Shown here piece by piece: positions 14,501-25,200 of a stretch of 43,318 nt of DNA (within the stretch, counting starts at the first letter, position 1; every line of letters starts with the position of its first letter). The position numbers and the translations under genes were made by a program. Where the stretch lies: positions 1 through 43,318 of the forward strand of contig JAIPMN010002383.1 in NCBI GenBank assembly GCA_020650975.1. The letters run 5' to 3'. Source of the stretch: Apostichopus californicus (Eukaryota; Echinodermata; Holothuroidea; Aspidochirotida; Stichopodidae). Under the pieces are notes generated by a model, which saw only the letters and a list, made by a program, of their open reading frames with translations, was not told the origin of the DNA and ran no database searches.

Positions 14501-16818
14501 CAGATGTATGTAGAATTGGATATACTGTTTACTTCATAGTAAATATTTCCTGGGGCATCTCTTTCTGGAAGTTTTTGTCAGTGAAACCCTCTGTCCAACC
14601 CATACAATAGATGCCTCTTCTATTCTAGACCTGCTCTTGCCCTCTACCCTCCTCCCCCTCCCCCCACCAACATAACCCTTCTATCAATTACTACAAGGAA
14701 GTTTATCTCTCTTCTTTCCTCATAGGTGTTACTAGTTACCTTCAAGAAGTCAATGCCAAATGTCCTAAGGTTCTCTGTGTGTGCTGGTATCATTTACATA
14801 GCTTATGGTTTTGCAGGGTGGATTATACTTGGACCATACCATGGCAAGGTGAGAAACCATTTTCTTGTTGCATCACTCAAGGACTATAGCATAAGCAAAG
14901 CCCTTTGATGTGAAAAGTTTCAAAGTTCTCAGTTTGTAAGGCAGTAACATCTTCTTCTATTCAAACAGCATCTTATTTACTCGATGCAAGTAATACTCTG
15001 ACTATATTTGTAACAAACTTTTCTGCACAGAAATACTCTGCTAATTGAATCTTCTAATCACAACCTTGCTGATATGGAATTGAGTTCCTGCAAGTTTCAT
15101 ATTTCTAAAAATTTAAGATACTCTTTCTGTGAATCAATACTACACTGGACAGGACCTGAGCATCTGTTAGCCATTTTTTTGAAACATGTCAATGTCAAAA
15201 TGACTTAGAAGATGGTGGCTAACGTCCCCTTACCACAACCAATATATTGAGCAGTGGTAAGGATGTTTCTACAACCCTGTTCTTTAACAGACCATTTCTT
15301 CTCTTCCTCCTCCCCCTTCCAGTTTCGAACATTCACGATAACGATGGAGTGCATGTTCTCGTTGATCAACGGAGACGACATGTTCCCGACCTTTGAGGAG
15401 ATGCCGGAGAATAAGATGGTCATCTTCGTCTTTAGCAAACTCTACCTTTATAGTTTCATCAGTCTCTTCATCTATGTCGTACTCAGCTTGTTCATATCCG
15501 TCATCATGGACACTTACGATACCGTCAAGGTATGCAGAAATTTATATCATTATAGACTTGAGTTGGATTTATTTGCACTTCCATTGCAGAAGCCCTATAG
15601 AAATGAGTTCCCCCTCAACCTCTCTCTACTATAAAAAATGTCTCTCATGATTTATCAGTATGTTAGAAAGACACTTATTAATTTGAGCCATTTCACTTTT
15701 CCAAACTTTTTGAGTCATTTGTCAGGTTTTTTTGCTACTGTACTTGAATGGCACTGATAGGTAAGGTATGAAAGGGATATTCCAGTTGCAGGTCATTTTG
15801 ACACTTTATAATAAAGAGAAAAATGCTACAAAGTGTTATCTGTAAATCTCAATATGTATTACTTATATATTGTATTATTGACTGAATGTAAGCTGTTTTG
15901 ACTAGGTAAATTGATAGCTTCCCTTGATCCAACAAGAAGATCACAGTCGGTGATCTGCGATTTTTATCATGGAAGGTGTTCTTCAAAAGCTTTAAAATCT
16001 TCTTATCGCTGTGTCCTTGCAGTTGATAAAGTTATGAATGTTAGCTTAGCTGTCCACTGTATTTTAGAATTCTATATTTTAGTAGAACATAAAGTTTCAG
16101 CCACCAACATCCCTTTAAGTGTCTTTCTTTTTCCTTCACCTTCAGGACTTTCAGAGGTCAGGTCATATCGAGGGGGGCGATCTGAAGAGGTTCATAGCTC
16201 TCTGTGAAGATGTTCCCGAATCGGGACACTTTAGGAGGAAAGCCAAAAAGAACTGGTCAAAGCTACGAAAGAGTATAAGAAGATATAGCTCTTTTGAACA
16301 GTGAGTATTAAGCAGGATTTAAGACTTTATTTTTGGTCTCTCATCAGTTGCTGGAGACTCTAATGACTGGATGCAACACCGAGTCATAAGAATCAGCTCT
16401 TTGCAATTTTTATAGCGACTGGAATATGTTAGCAAAGGTTTCTATCATCACTAGCAACTAATCTTAGACAAGAGGATACTGCCTTAAGAATCTGACATTT
16501 GCCGTTTATATTCGTTGTTATTTTTCGTGTGTACTGTCATTAACCAAATGCCACCCAGTGGTTCCTTAGTCTCATGGTAATCGCTGTATCACGCTGACTG
16601 ACTGACTGAAAGTCTGGATTTGTGATTTTTTCAGTAATAAGTAACCAAAAAGTATCTTTGCTCTTTCAAGAATAGTCTGAAGTCGATCATTTTGAGAAAA
16701 AAATTCTTTTTGATTTATTTGATTTCATGTTTCTTTTTCTTCTATCTACAGGACACACCATGTACATTCACATAACAAGCAGTGTGGAAATGGGACCAAT
16801 CCTACGTCAGTCGCATGA
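2586..16818 (+). CDS. MCOLN: Mucolipin (TRPML) lysosomal cation channel, complete
   Basis: Thirteen coding exons join in phase to 606 residues (human TRPML1 has 580): 2586-2846, 5979-6170, 6378-6534, 7602-7689, 8768-8861, 10276-10369, 11077-11207, 11506-11655, 12969-13070, 14726-14848, 15323-15529, 16146-16300, 16752-16818. All introns are GT-AG. The N-terminus has an acidic dileucine (DEPLL) and the basic patch [11 protein letters not shown] before S1, the region that binds PI(3,5)P2 in the family. A large lumenal polycystin-mucolipin domain (about residues 100-300) follows S1. S2 (306-329) to S6 (about 503-530) are clear. The pore motif NGDDMF (residues 480-485, D482 and D483) is the mucolipin selectivity filter. 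The known role is Ca2+/Fe2+/Na+ release from late endosomes and lysosomes. The tail lacks the cysteine cluster and dileucine of TRPML1. Introns hold repeats listed separately; nothing else coding was seen in them. Exon 6 uses an unusual donor, GTTGGT. A single invertebrate mucolipin cannot be assigned to MCOLN1, 2 or 3. Confidence 0.97.
4330..4760. repeat. Degenerate minisatellite in mucolipin intron 1
   Basis: At least five diverged units begin with CATATGGGAAGGCCACAT or a close variant (near 4361, 4420, 4493, 4555, 4623 and 4698). Two unit types alternate: one continues as 'gggtataag...gtgtaat', the other as 'ttcggtatgtgcatgg'. This suggests an older two-part unit of roughly 130 bases that was itself duplicated. 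Open frames on either strand here are by-products of the repetition. Confidence 0.7.
8258..8296. repeat. Short 11-bp tandem repeat
   Basis: About three and a half copies of CATGGATATT with one interrupted by CATGGCTATT, in mucolipin intron 4. It is followed to about 8480 by a region rich in ACAAGTA/AGTAC words. No function is visible. Confidence 0.6.
9153..9440 (+). repeat. Dispersed repeat, copy 1
   Basis: This stretch starts with 'ttatttatatagcgcataat' and 'gctttacaatt', then shares long near-identical blocks with 32785-32975, including 'cattggtaacttgtcac', 'gggggacttcccatagggtg', 'cagccacaaaccgg' and 'tttatacacctgg'. Both copies are in the same orientation. It lies in mucolipin intron 5. 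It has no convincing protein. It is probably a SINE- or MITE-like interspersed element; its ends were not resolved. Confidence 0.75.
12021..12060 (+). other. CTGAAGA...GAAAC motif, possible retroelement remnant
   Basis: CTGAAGA (12028-12034) is followed 16 bases later by GAAAC (12051-12055), with weak GAT/ATC pairing between them. Blocks of the form 'ctgaagaag...cgaaacgtc' recur at the ends of animal retroelements, and the order resembles a hammerhead ribozyme core (CUGANGA, stem II, GAAA). Stem II is very short and I could not find convincing stems I and III, so this is a resemblance only. Confidence 0.25.
12779..12968 (+). repeat. Tandem repeat abutting a mucolipin 3' splice site
   Basis: Two nearly full units of about 75-80 bases share 'aatcatgtttcaatctcc' and 'aagatcaaatataattgtct'. 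A third partial copy (from 12937, 'tctcatttaaccatctttcaatct') runs directly into the polypyrimidine tract and AG at 12967-12968 that precede exon 9 of mucolipin. The array is therefore built from the 3' end of the intron. Confidence 0.8.
14099..14404. repeat. Two-copy tandem duplication of about 148 bp in mucolipin intron 9
   Basis: The unit starting 'tgttatgtaacattatgtaa' at 14099 is repeated from 14247, ending in 'cgaccatgaacgtg'. The copies are almost identical apart from a T-run that is longer in the second, so the duplication is recent. The next mucolipin exon starts about 320 bases downstream. Confidence 0.85.
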
Positions 16819-17044
16819 CAGGAAGAGAACCCTGTAGCTCTCCCAAAAACCAAAGTCATTTCTTTCGTAACTCACATTGAGGAAAGAGCCTGAAAAAAAC
16901 CCTATAAGAATTGGTAAAGTCAGCGATGATTTTAACAAAACCTTTCCGTTTTGACTTCGTCAACTAAAGTGTTCTTGATGAACGTTGGCTTTGTGGATTG
17001 CTAGGATACTCAAATTTTCTATTCTGTTGTAGCAGAGGTGAAGC

Positions 17045-17067
17045 AATAAATTGATTTAAGCAATAAA
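17045..17067 (+). terminator. Candidate mucolipin polyadenylation signals (two AATAAA)
   Basis: AATAAA occurs at 17045-17050 and again at 17062-17067, about 230 bases past the mucolipin stop codon. The distance suits a short 3' UTR. Use of either signal is not proven by sequence. Confidence 0.5.
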
Positions 17068-19114
17068 TTTATTGATCAATACAGCCATCGATTTAATGGT
17101 AAGGTGCATTAACACATTAAAAAAAAAATTGATGACATATTTGTTTGTATCAAGTTTTTTAAATATGTTGTTTTTTTTTCTCTTAGCATTGTAAATTGTG
17201 TCTGTATCACATATATTTTGTATTATATGAAAGCATCGTATAGGTTTTTATCCATTACTTTGCAGTATTTATGCCGTGTCGACCAAGTTTTGAATAGAAA
17301 GCCTATCATCACCATACTCCTAATGTTAGCTAATTTTGCAGATACTGTCAAATTTGACATGGGACTTTGAATGTCCTTGTCATTGTGTCAGTCAAGAGAA
17401 GGTTGTAATTAACTAAGTTTATTATTAAGAACTACATAAAAAACCAACATCACAGTGTCGCATTTGATGGTCCCTTCTTTTTTTTAAGGTTTTGGAAAAA
17501 AGAATTTTGTGCAAATTATAATGCATTTCCTTGTAATATTCAGCAATGTATAATATGTAACAACAAGTCCACCCAGTACAGCTGTAATGCTTTTGGGGAT
17601 TTTATCCATCTTCAACATCCCTTCATTCAAAGATGATGGGTGAGTTTTAGTCAAAATTCCTTGAAGGGATAGATGATTAGGTATGTTAAAAAGTGTCTGT
17701 GCCAGTTAATATCAGCTAAATTGTTGTAATGTGTTTTTATAATTGTTTTCAACTGTATCTGGAAACTATATTGCGGTGTTCGTCTTTCTTAATATGATGT
17801 ACAAATTTATTTATCCAGCAAGGCATTTCCTTTCACTAGAGCACCTGTTTGCATTCAGTTTGTCTATAAGTGTTTCTTCAAGTGCTATCCTCTACAGAAA
17901 CTGTGTGCAGTCTGTCCAAAATGTAGTTGCTTGCATTATTTGTGTTTGGTAATTTATATTTAGTTTTCTTTGGTTCAAATGCCCAAAGAACCCACCTCTG
18001 TCATAATGGTAAGATAGGAGAGTTGTCAGTCACTGTTTGCTGATGTTTGATTTGCAACAGGAACTCAGATCTCTTGATGTTTGTGAGGACTTGTACCAAT
18101 CCGACCTTCTTCCTGTCATGTGACTGCCTCATTTCTGTGGAGATCATTTAGTGAGCACTGTATTGTTTTTTTCATTCATATTAGTTTGTTGTAAATTATG
18201 AAAATGACATAAGTTATCAAATGAAAGACAAGTGTGGATAACATAAATGATAGGAAAAACAAAACTCTTAGTGGTTTTTCTTCTTTTACAATGTTAGCTC
18301 ATAAGCAATCTATATACAAGATTTGAATGACTTGCACAATCCCGCATAGTTGTTTTTTAGTTTTTCTTTTACAGAGAAGTGATTATACTTACAAAGTAAC
18401 CCAGCGTAGAGCACTCAACACACCAATCTAGTCCATGCAAGCCATACAGTTTACTAGGGTTGTAACACTTTACTATATAGGTTGGGGAGGTAACACACAA
18501 TGGTTATATCTGATATGCAATCAACTCAATGTGTAATTTCTGGAGTAAGACAATAATATGCCAATATGTTATTACTATTCAACTGGACAGCAAGGAAATA
18601 CACCAAGAAGGCATCTGTATCAGAGAGGGGACATAAGACTCCCCCCCCCTTACACCCCTCCCCCACTCCCTAACACATTTAAGTATAAAGAGTACATTGT
18701 ATACTGAGTCCCTCCTGTTAAGATATACGATACTCCTCAAGGAATGAAAATCCTCGCCTTATCAACTGCAGGTTCTAGTAGAGTCCAAATAGACATAATG
18801 ACTAGCTATGGCATTATTTTTCTGCTTTTTAAATTTCTGGTATAAACTCAAGCAGTACATACTTGTGGTTAGTTTGTGCATGTTCAGTACTGGCGAATAC
18901 TGGAAAATTCATTTTTTTTCTCTCTTGGATGTGGGATGACTGACAGGTGACAGGACCACCCAGGACCACCATACTAAATGTGTTCCTTCCTCCAGTTTTC
19001 CAAGGTTGTACCGTTCTTGGTATAAGAGTCTCCAGGCAGCCATAATTACACCCTCTCATTTCTCAAACTTCATTCCTTTGTCTTCCACTGACAATTTCTG
19101 TTGTCTTTTATGCA

Positions 19115-19215
19115 CACTTTACGGGTACTGGCAATAGACACTTTACGGGTACTGGCAATAGACACTTTACGTGTACTGGCAATAGACACTTTACGGGTAC
19201 TGGCAATAGACACTT
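19115..19215. repeat. 24-bp minisatellite just past the C9orf72 stop codon
   Basis: Four exact-length units of 24 bases (19115, 19139, 19163, 19187) plus a 5-base partial repeat 'cactttacgggtactggcaa'. Unit 3 differs by one base (GTG for GGG). It starts 60 bases downstream of the C9orf72 stop in the sense of that gene, so it is probably in the 3' UTR. On the plus strand it gives an artificial open frame with the period TLRVLAID. Confidence 0.9.
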
Positions 19216-19275
19216 GCGCCACAATCTTGCATTTTCTCGTTGGCATACTGAATGGTGGTGATCCAGCAGCTAGTT

Positions 19276-22200
19276 CTATACCTCCAATATATCCCTGCCC
19301 CTAACAGCTAGGCTTCCACAAACCATTGAGTAGATACCCGGTTGCAGCTTCTCTGCTTGTGCTATCACTATTCTGAAGTTACCGTCTGGGGTCAAATCAA
19401 GGTCGGCCTTCAGTTTCCTCAAGGAGACTTTGAAGGGATACTTCCCTCTGTGTCTGCAGAGAGAAGAACAATACAACTAACTACTCCTGATTCTGATAAC
19501 GGACATAACAAACAGTCTTTCATTTCAGGTTGGTTGCATGTCCAACTTACCCTGTGTCAATATGTAAGTTTCTCAAAAACAATTTTTAATTCAAACCCAA
19601 AAAGTTTTGACTGTTAAGATTGAACAAAGAGATTTATTGAATGTTTGAATACACTTACGTCTCATCTTCCACGTATTTGATAAGCAGCAGAGCCTTCCGG
19701 TCTAGGAGTCTTGCAAAATGTAAGAGGAAAGCTTCCCGTACCCCACCTTCAGGGTTCAGCATGTACATCTGAAAGGAAGAAATGAAAATCTTTCCAGTTT
19801 ACATATATTAACTTTCGGTACATTCGATCACAGATAATGGTCTTGTTTGTCTAATATATTTCCATAAATATTGACGATATCATGACATGAAGACTGAACA
19901 GAAAACTGGTTTCATTATCAACCAATCGCTCGGCTTGATGCTGACACTGTACAATTGATGAAAGAAGTTTCATGGAAGGTTAACTCAATCTCTCTCTGAG
20001 TGGAGGAAAGTCATTGCTGATCTTTAAAGCTAGTTTTGAGCAGCTTCTCCTAAAGTATGCACAATAGTTAACTACCCACAACACATTCAATTTGAATGTT
20101 AGTTTTGTCATAACCATTAAAAGCACGTAAACAATTTTTGCATTTAAAACCCTTTAATGTTAATTTTGTCATGTAAGTAAGGCTATTGAACCCCAATGTT
20201 ACTTTAAAAGATGAAAATTCATTAGGAGTCAAAGTCAACCAATGTCTTCAAATATGTCAAACAGATGGTTGTGATACCTGCAAATCTCAACCCCCACCTA
20301 ACCCCACCCCCTTCCCCAAATAATAATATTAATAATTAATATGATGCAAATATAACTCCATGCAACTGTCACCAACTTTTCTTCAGTGGTTTATTGAACT
20401 TTCATGTTACCTTTGAGAGGATTTTTCAAATGTCAGCATTGAAACTGACCTAAGAATTCAAAGTAACTGACCTCTTTCTGAAAGTTTTCTACAAGTGTGT
20501 CCGTTTCGATTTCCTTTGAAAATCTTAGCCTGTGAAAAAAGAGCAATATGAAACAATATCGCAAGAAAATGATATGACTGTCACTCTTTCTTTAAGCTCA
20601 GTTTGAGAAAAGGAGAATAGAGTAAGGAATATTTTACCAGGCAAAGGAAAAACAAATAACATACCAAGTATGCTTTGACAATTGATAACTCATCAAAACT
20701 ACAAATGACATGTGCTTGTAATATGTTGTTATGCGATGTTTAGTAGTGCTAAACATAAATATAAAAAAAAACTTGTATGATGGTGGTATTGAAACAGTGG
20801 ATGGAAAGAGTGACACACTAATGACTTAAAATAAATATGTATTATTAGGAGATCAAACATTCATGAGAGAACTTAAATACCCCAAGTACCAGATAAGTCA
20901 AATAGTAACACTGCTGCCTGGTATACACATATTGTATTATCCTTGATAACGATAGCATAAGCAAACAATCATGTTGCACAGTGCTTATAATTATTCTTGA
21001 ACTGCACAAACCACTTGGCCATGCTTTTGATTGAATGTAACAGGTTTATGTAAAATGACTCATCGTGTGCTAACATTAATGCAGCACCCATAACAAGTTT
21101 ACAAGACTCTTGGAATGCTAACAGTGTTTACACTGGTTTAAACATTCACCAATACCCAGATGCGTAGCCAAGGGGGGGGGGGCGAAGGGGGCGCCAGCCC
21201 CCCATTGAGCATATTTTTTTTGTATGTTTTTATGATATCACTAGTAATTTCAAAATAGAAAATGCTTAGATGCAACTCACAAGGCCAGGGAAGTGCCATT
21301 TCCAGCGATCTGGGAGGCATTTCCGGCCAAAATTTTATTGAAAAGTTATATTATATAACAATTTATATAACTTATGCAAGAGTGTTCCCTATCCATTAAC
21401 AGTAATAATACTCTGTATGTGATTGGGTGCTTACACTGGTATATGTTCCTTGGACTCAAGCCAAGTGTGTTGCAATTAATAATACTCTGTATGGGTACTT
21501 ACACTGGTATAGGTTCCTTGGACTCAAGCCAAGTGTGTTGCAATTAATAATACTCTGTATGTGATTGGGTACTTACACTGGTATAGGTTCCTTGGACTCA
21601 AGCCAAGTGTGTTGCAATACTCTGTATGTGATTGGGTACTTACACTGGTATAGGTTCCTTAGACTCAAGCCAAGTGGGTTGCAATTAATAATACTCTGTA
21701 TGTATGTGATTGGGTACTTACACTGGTATAGGTTCCTTGGACTCAAGCCAAGTGTGTTGCAAATAATAATACTCTGTATGGGTACTTACACTGGTATAGG
21801 TTCCTTGGACTCAAGCTAAGTGTATTGTAATTAATAATACTCTGTATGTGATTGGGTACTTACACTGGTATAGGTTCCTTGGACTCAAGCCAAGTGTGTT
21901 GCAATTCTTTTGTGATAACCTCATGTCTCCTGTACAAACAGAAATAAGGACAAAAGATACTGTAACAGAAAATCCACTAAAGATTTATTAACAGTTTTTG
22001 GCAGAGAAATTCTTAATTTTCCGGTAAAGTACTAATATAATCAGAGCAAATGAAAAGAGTGAGGATAAAGGTAATTTCAATTTCAAATTGAAATTCAAGC
22101 AAAATAAACGGAAATTATGCCATTTTGATATTTGACATTTGGTGGAAAGCAAAAATGCATATGTAATAGTATTTATCACAAGTGCTAATTGCATACCTAA

Positions 22201-25200
22201 ATTTTTACAGGAAGACATGTGTAATGCATTTAATAATAATGTGTAATATTTAACATGAATATTCATTTTATGTTAATCATACATGCGCATGTTTTGAGAG
22301 TAAATTAGTGGGTGCATAGAGCTTATATTCTTCTCTTAACCAAATACATTGCAGCCAACCCGGTCACCTTGACAGATGTATTATTACAGCTTGTTCATGA
22401 AAATGAAATTAACATGCAAACATCCAAGGGTTGAAATAAGGATTTGTGGACCAGGAGCCACTTTCTAAAAAAGTGGCTCCTGGTTCGCGGCAATTTCATT
22501 AGGACCAGGAGCTATTTTCTCACTACCAGGAGCTAAAAAGGAGAAACAAAATTCAAGTACGGCATGTACGTACGTATCAGTACAGGTGTTGTGCGATATA
22601 TAAACCATGTGCACCAGTGCTATTGCATGTGCATGCACTCGATTGATCAGTGATTTATCAAATCGCTAGCAGTTACTATATAGAACTAGCATGCAATGTA
22701 GTTTCAGGCTTCTGTGCAGCGCATGATAAGGCTGATATTTACAGGAGTATGCGGGCGCTTATTTGCCGACAAAGTAGCGCCCGTGCGTATTGTACTTTCA
22801 TGTCCAGGGGCGCTATTTTAGTGCTTGCGGGCGTGAATAGCGCCTGGGCGCCCGCTTATTTCAACCCTTGCAAACATCTCATTTATGGTTGTTGTTCCTC
22901 TTAGAACATACAATGTTGTGATTGTTTTCCACCCTACGGTACTGTATAATATCTGTTTTTAAAGGGTGTGAAGACTCGCACAAAAAGAAACGTCTAATGC
23001 TGGTAATCTGACCTAGTTTCAAATGAGGTGTAACAGAAGTGTTAGACACCACCATTGATCCCAGAAAATACACACACAGCTTGCTACCGTCAGTAATTAG
23101 ACACTAGTGTACAGTCAGTACATACAGTTGTGGTCAATACCCACAGCACAGTGTACACAGTGTACAGCGATGGACATCTCATGTCCAGCTAAAGATAACA
23201 AGGTATCACGTTTCATTAGTGTCTGCATTTTGTAGCGACACGAACAAAACGTCACTTGCAAGCAACAGTAAGTTAACTTTTTCAGATGGCCGCAGGCAGT
23301 TTGGGGCGAGTCTTCAATGCCTTTAACCTCCACTTGTAAACAGTTTTGTAACCTCAGTTCTCATTCGTTATCAAGGAGCAAATGGTAAACTGGGACATAG
23401 AAACACATTTTGTACAGAGAAAGTATCTGTCTTTACTCACATGTACTCATGCTCGTTGTAATGGTACATCTGTTTGACTTCCAACGTTGTGAGGTCTACA
23501 AGAGATGTAGGATATCTACTGGCCATTATGCTAAGCAGACTATCTTCTACTTCAAAAGATGTCTGAGGATATTAGAAGAGAGATTGCAAATCTTGAGAGG
23601 GTGAACTCATCATTTGGTGGACAAGACTTGTATTCATCACGCCACAGCATCAAGTCTTCTCATATTTAATCATTTTTTTCCCTCTAATTTCCAGGTTTTT
23701 CTGTTCAGCTTTACTTTATGCTTTGCTTTAATAACAAAACCAAAAGAACTAAGAAAGACATTACGATTACGGTATCTTGTGAGAAGAGGTAAATTTCCCA
23801 TCAGATGTCCATTGTAGCAGAATCAAGAAGCCAAGAGAAAGACAAACAAGTACCTTAAGAAAGCCTTGAAGTTGTACGTCTGCTTCATACTTGAAAGGGA
23901 ATTGACTCGAGTCTTTTGTCAAACGTAACGAGTACTGTCTCTCTGAGGGACTCAAAAACAGGGCCAGGGTAAACAAAACCTGAAGAGAACAATTGAGATG
24001 GTTGGTGTGATATAGGGAACTTGCATGTAGTCTAAAACCAGTAAAGGACGGAGAACATGAGCAAGAAAGGCAAACTTGACTGTAATTTGTTATAGTACAT
24101 CATTCCTGTACATCTTTACTGTGCAACACGTACTGTACATGTATGATTTATAACAGTAAATTGTTACTTTACATCTTTACTGTACAGCATGAACTGTACA
24201 TGTATGATTTATAACAGTAAATTGTTACTGTTCATCATTCCTGCACATCTTGACTATGTTTTACTATTTTTACTAACATTTACTGTACATTTTGATGTAT
24301 TTACTTCACCCACTCTTTACAGTACATCTGGACTTCCCGTTGTACTTCACTGTAATGTTTTAGCACCATCCTACCCACCCCCCCCCCCACACAACTTCTG
24401 AAATTTAAGGTAAACTCCAAAGGGCAAACATGTTTTCTTGAAAAGGATTAATAATCTATTGGAATGTAAAGAAGATTGTAAAGGTAGCATCTGTAAACAG
24501 GCTAATGAAGGCAGGGTGATACTGTAGGCAGAGTGGGGGGGGGGGGGGCACATTCTGAATTTCATCTCTTTCTTTTGTTCTCCAATGGAGATGATGGTGT
24601 TACAATTAATCATTATCAATATTACAAGGCAATTCTCTCTCCAACAATGTATCTTGGATCTGGGAGTGTAGAGAAACGTGAACTAAGATGCAGTGGAAGA
24701 CTGCATTAACGGCTACTGTACAAGTAATGACATTTGAACATACAATGAGAGATTTTCAATTTGATGTGAGTAGGGGATGCACACTACTAAATATTACTAC
24801 AATAATCTTGCTTCACCTGTTACTTACCATGTTAATTTCAGAAACACTGTTGCCAATGACAACAGAGCAGCCACAACTCTGAAGATGTCCAGCAATAGCC
24901 CTGACAGGAACATTAACAAAGAGAAATTTAAAACAATGTTGTAATGTCTCTCAAATGAAACTTCAACATCAATGCATTATGCATTAACTGATGGAACAAT
25001 TCACCACCTCTTTCTTTCCCCCGTCCCTACCCTCCCCTACCCTCCCCTCTAGAAGTTAACTGAGCAATAATTCAATTAGCTAGCCTTGTAATCACACAAT
25101 ACTACATATTTAAGGAATTAGAACTACAAACTTACTTTCTCATAAATTGCACATCCAGATGCTTGTCTTGACCACTGGCGAACACTGTATCATTAAGCTG

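Larger units (their letters stand above)
16819..19275. other. Convergent intergenic region between mucolipin and C9orf72
   Basis: This stretch holds the 3' untranslated regions of two genes that end towards each other. Two AATAAA signals at 17045-17050 and 17062-17067 fit the mucolipin transcript. A C-run lies near 18642 and a 24-bp minisatellite at 19115-19215. No further coding exon was recognised; the 69-residue open frame at 17743-17952 shows no domain and is most likely UTR. Confidence 0.7.

Noticed and set aside
17743..17952. 69-residue hydrophobic open frame after mucolipin
   Set aside because: No paralogue, no splice or promoter context; most likely mucolipin 3' UTR or intergenic sequence.
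19101..19304. Open frame with four TLRVLAID repeats resembling a leucine-rich repeat
   Set aside because: An artefact of a 24-bp minisatellite; it lies opposite the C9orf72 3' UTR and last exon.
21565..21819. Plus-strand open frame with a repeated GTYTGIGSLDSS-type peptide
   Set aside because: It is the antisense of the C9orf72 exon-end array; the period is not a multiple of three throughout and there is no start or splice context.
24371..24545. C-run and G-run 155 bases apart as arms of an inverted repeat element
   Set aside because: The flanks of the two runs are not complementary, so only the homopolymers could pair.
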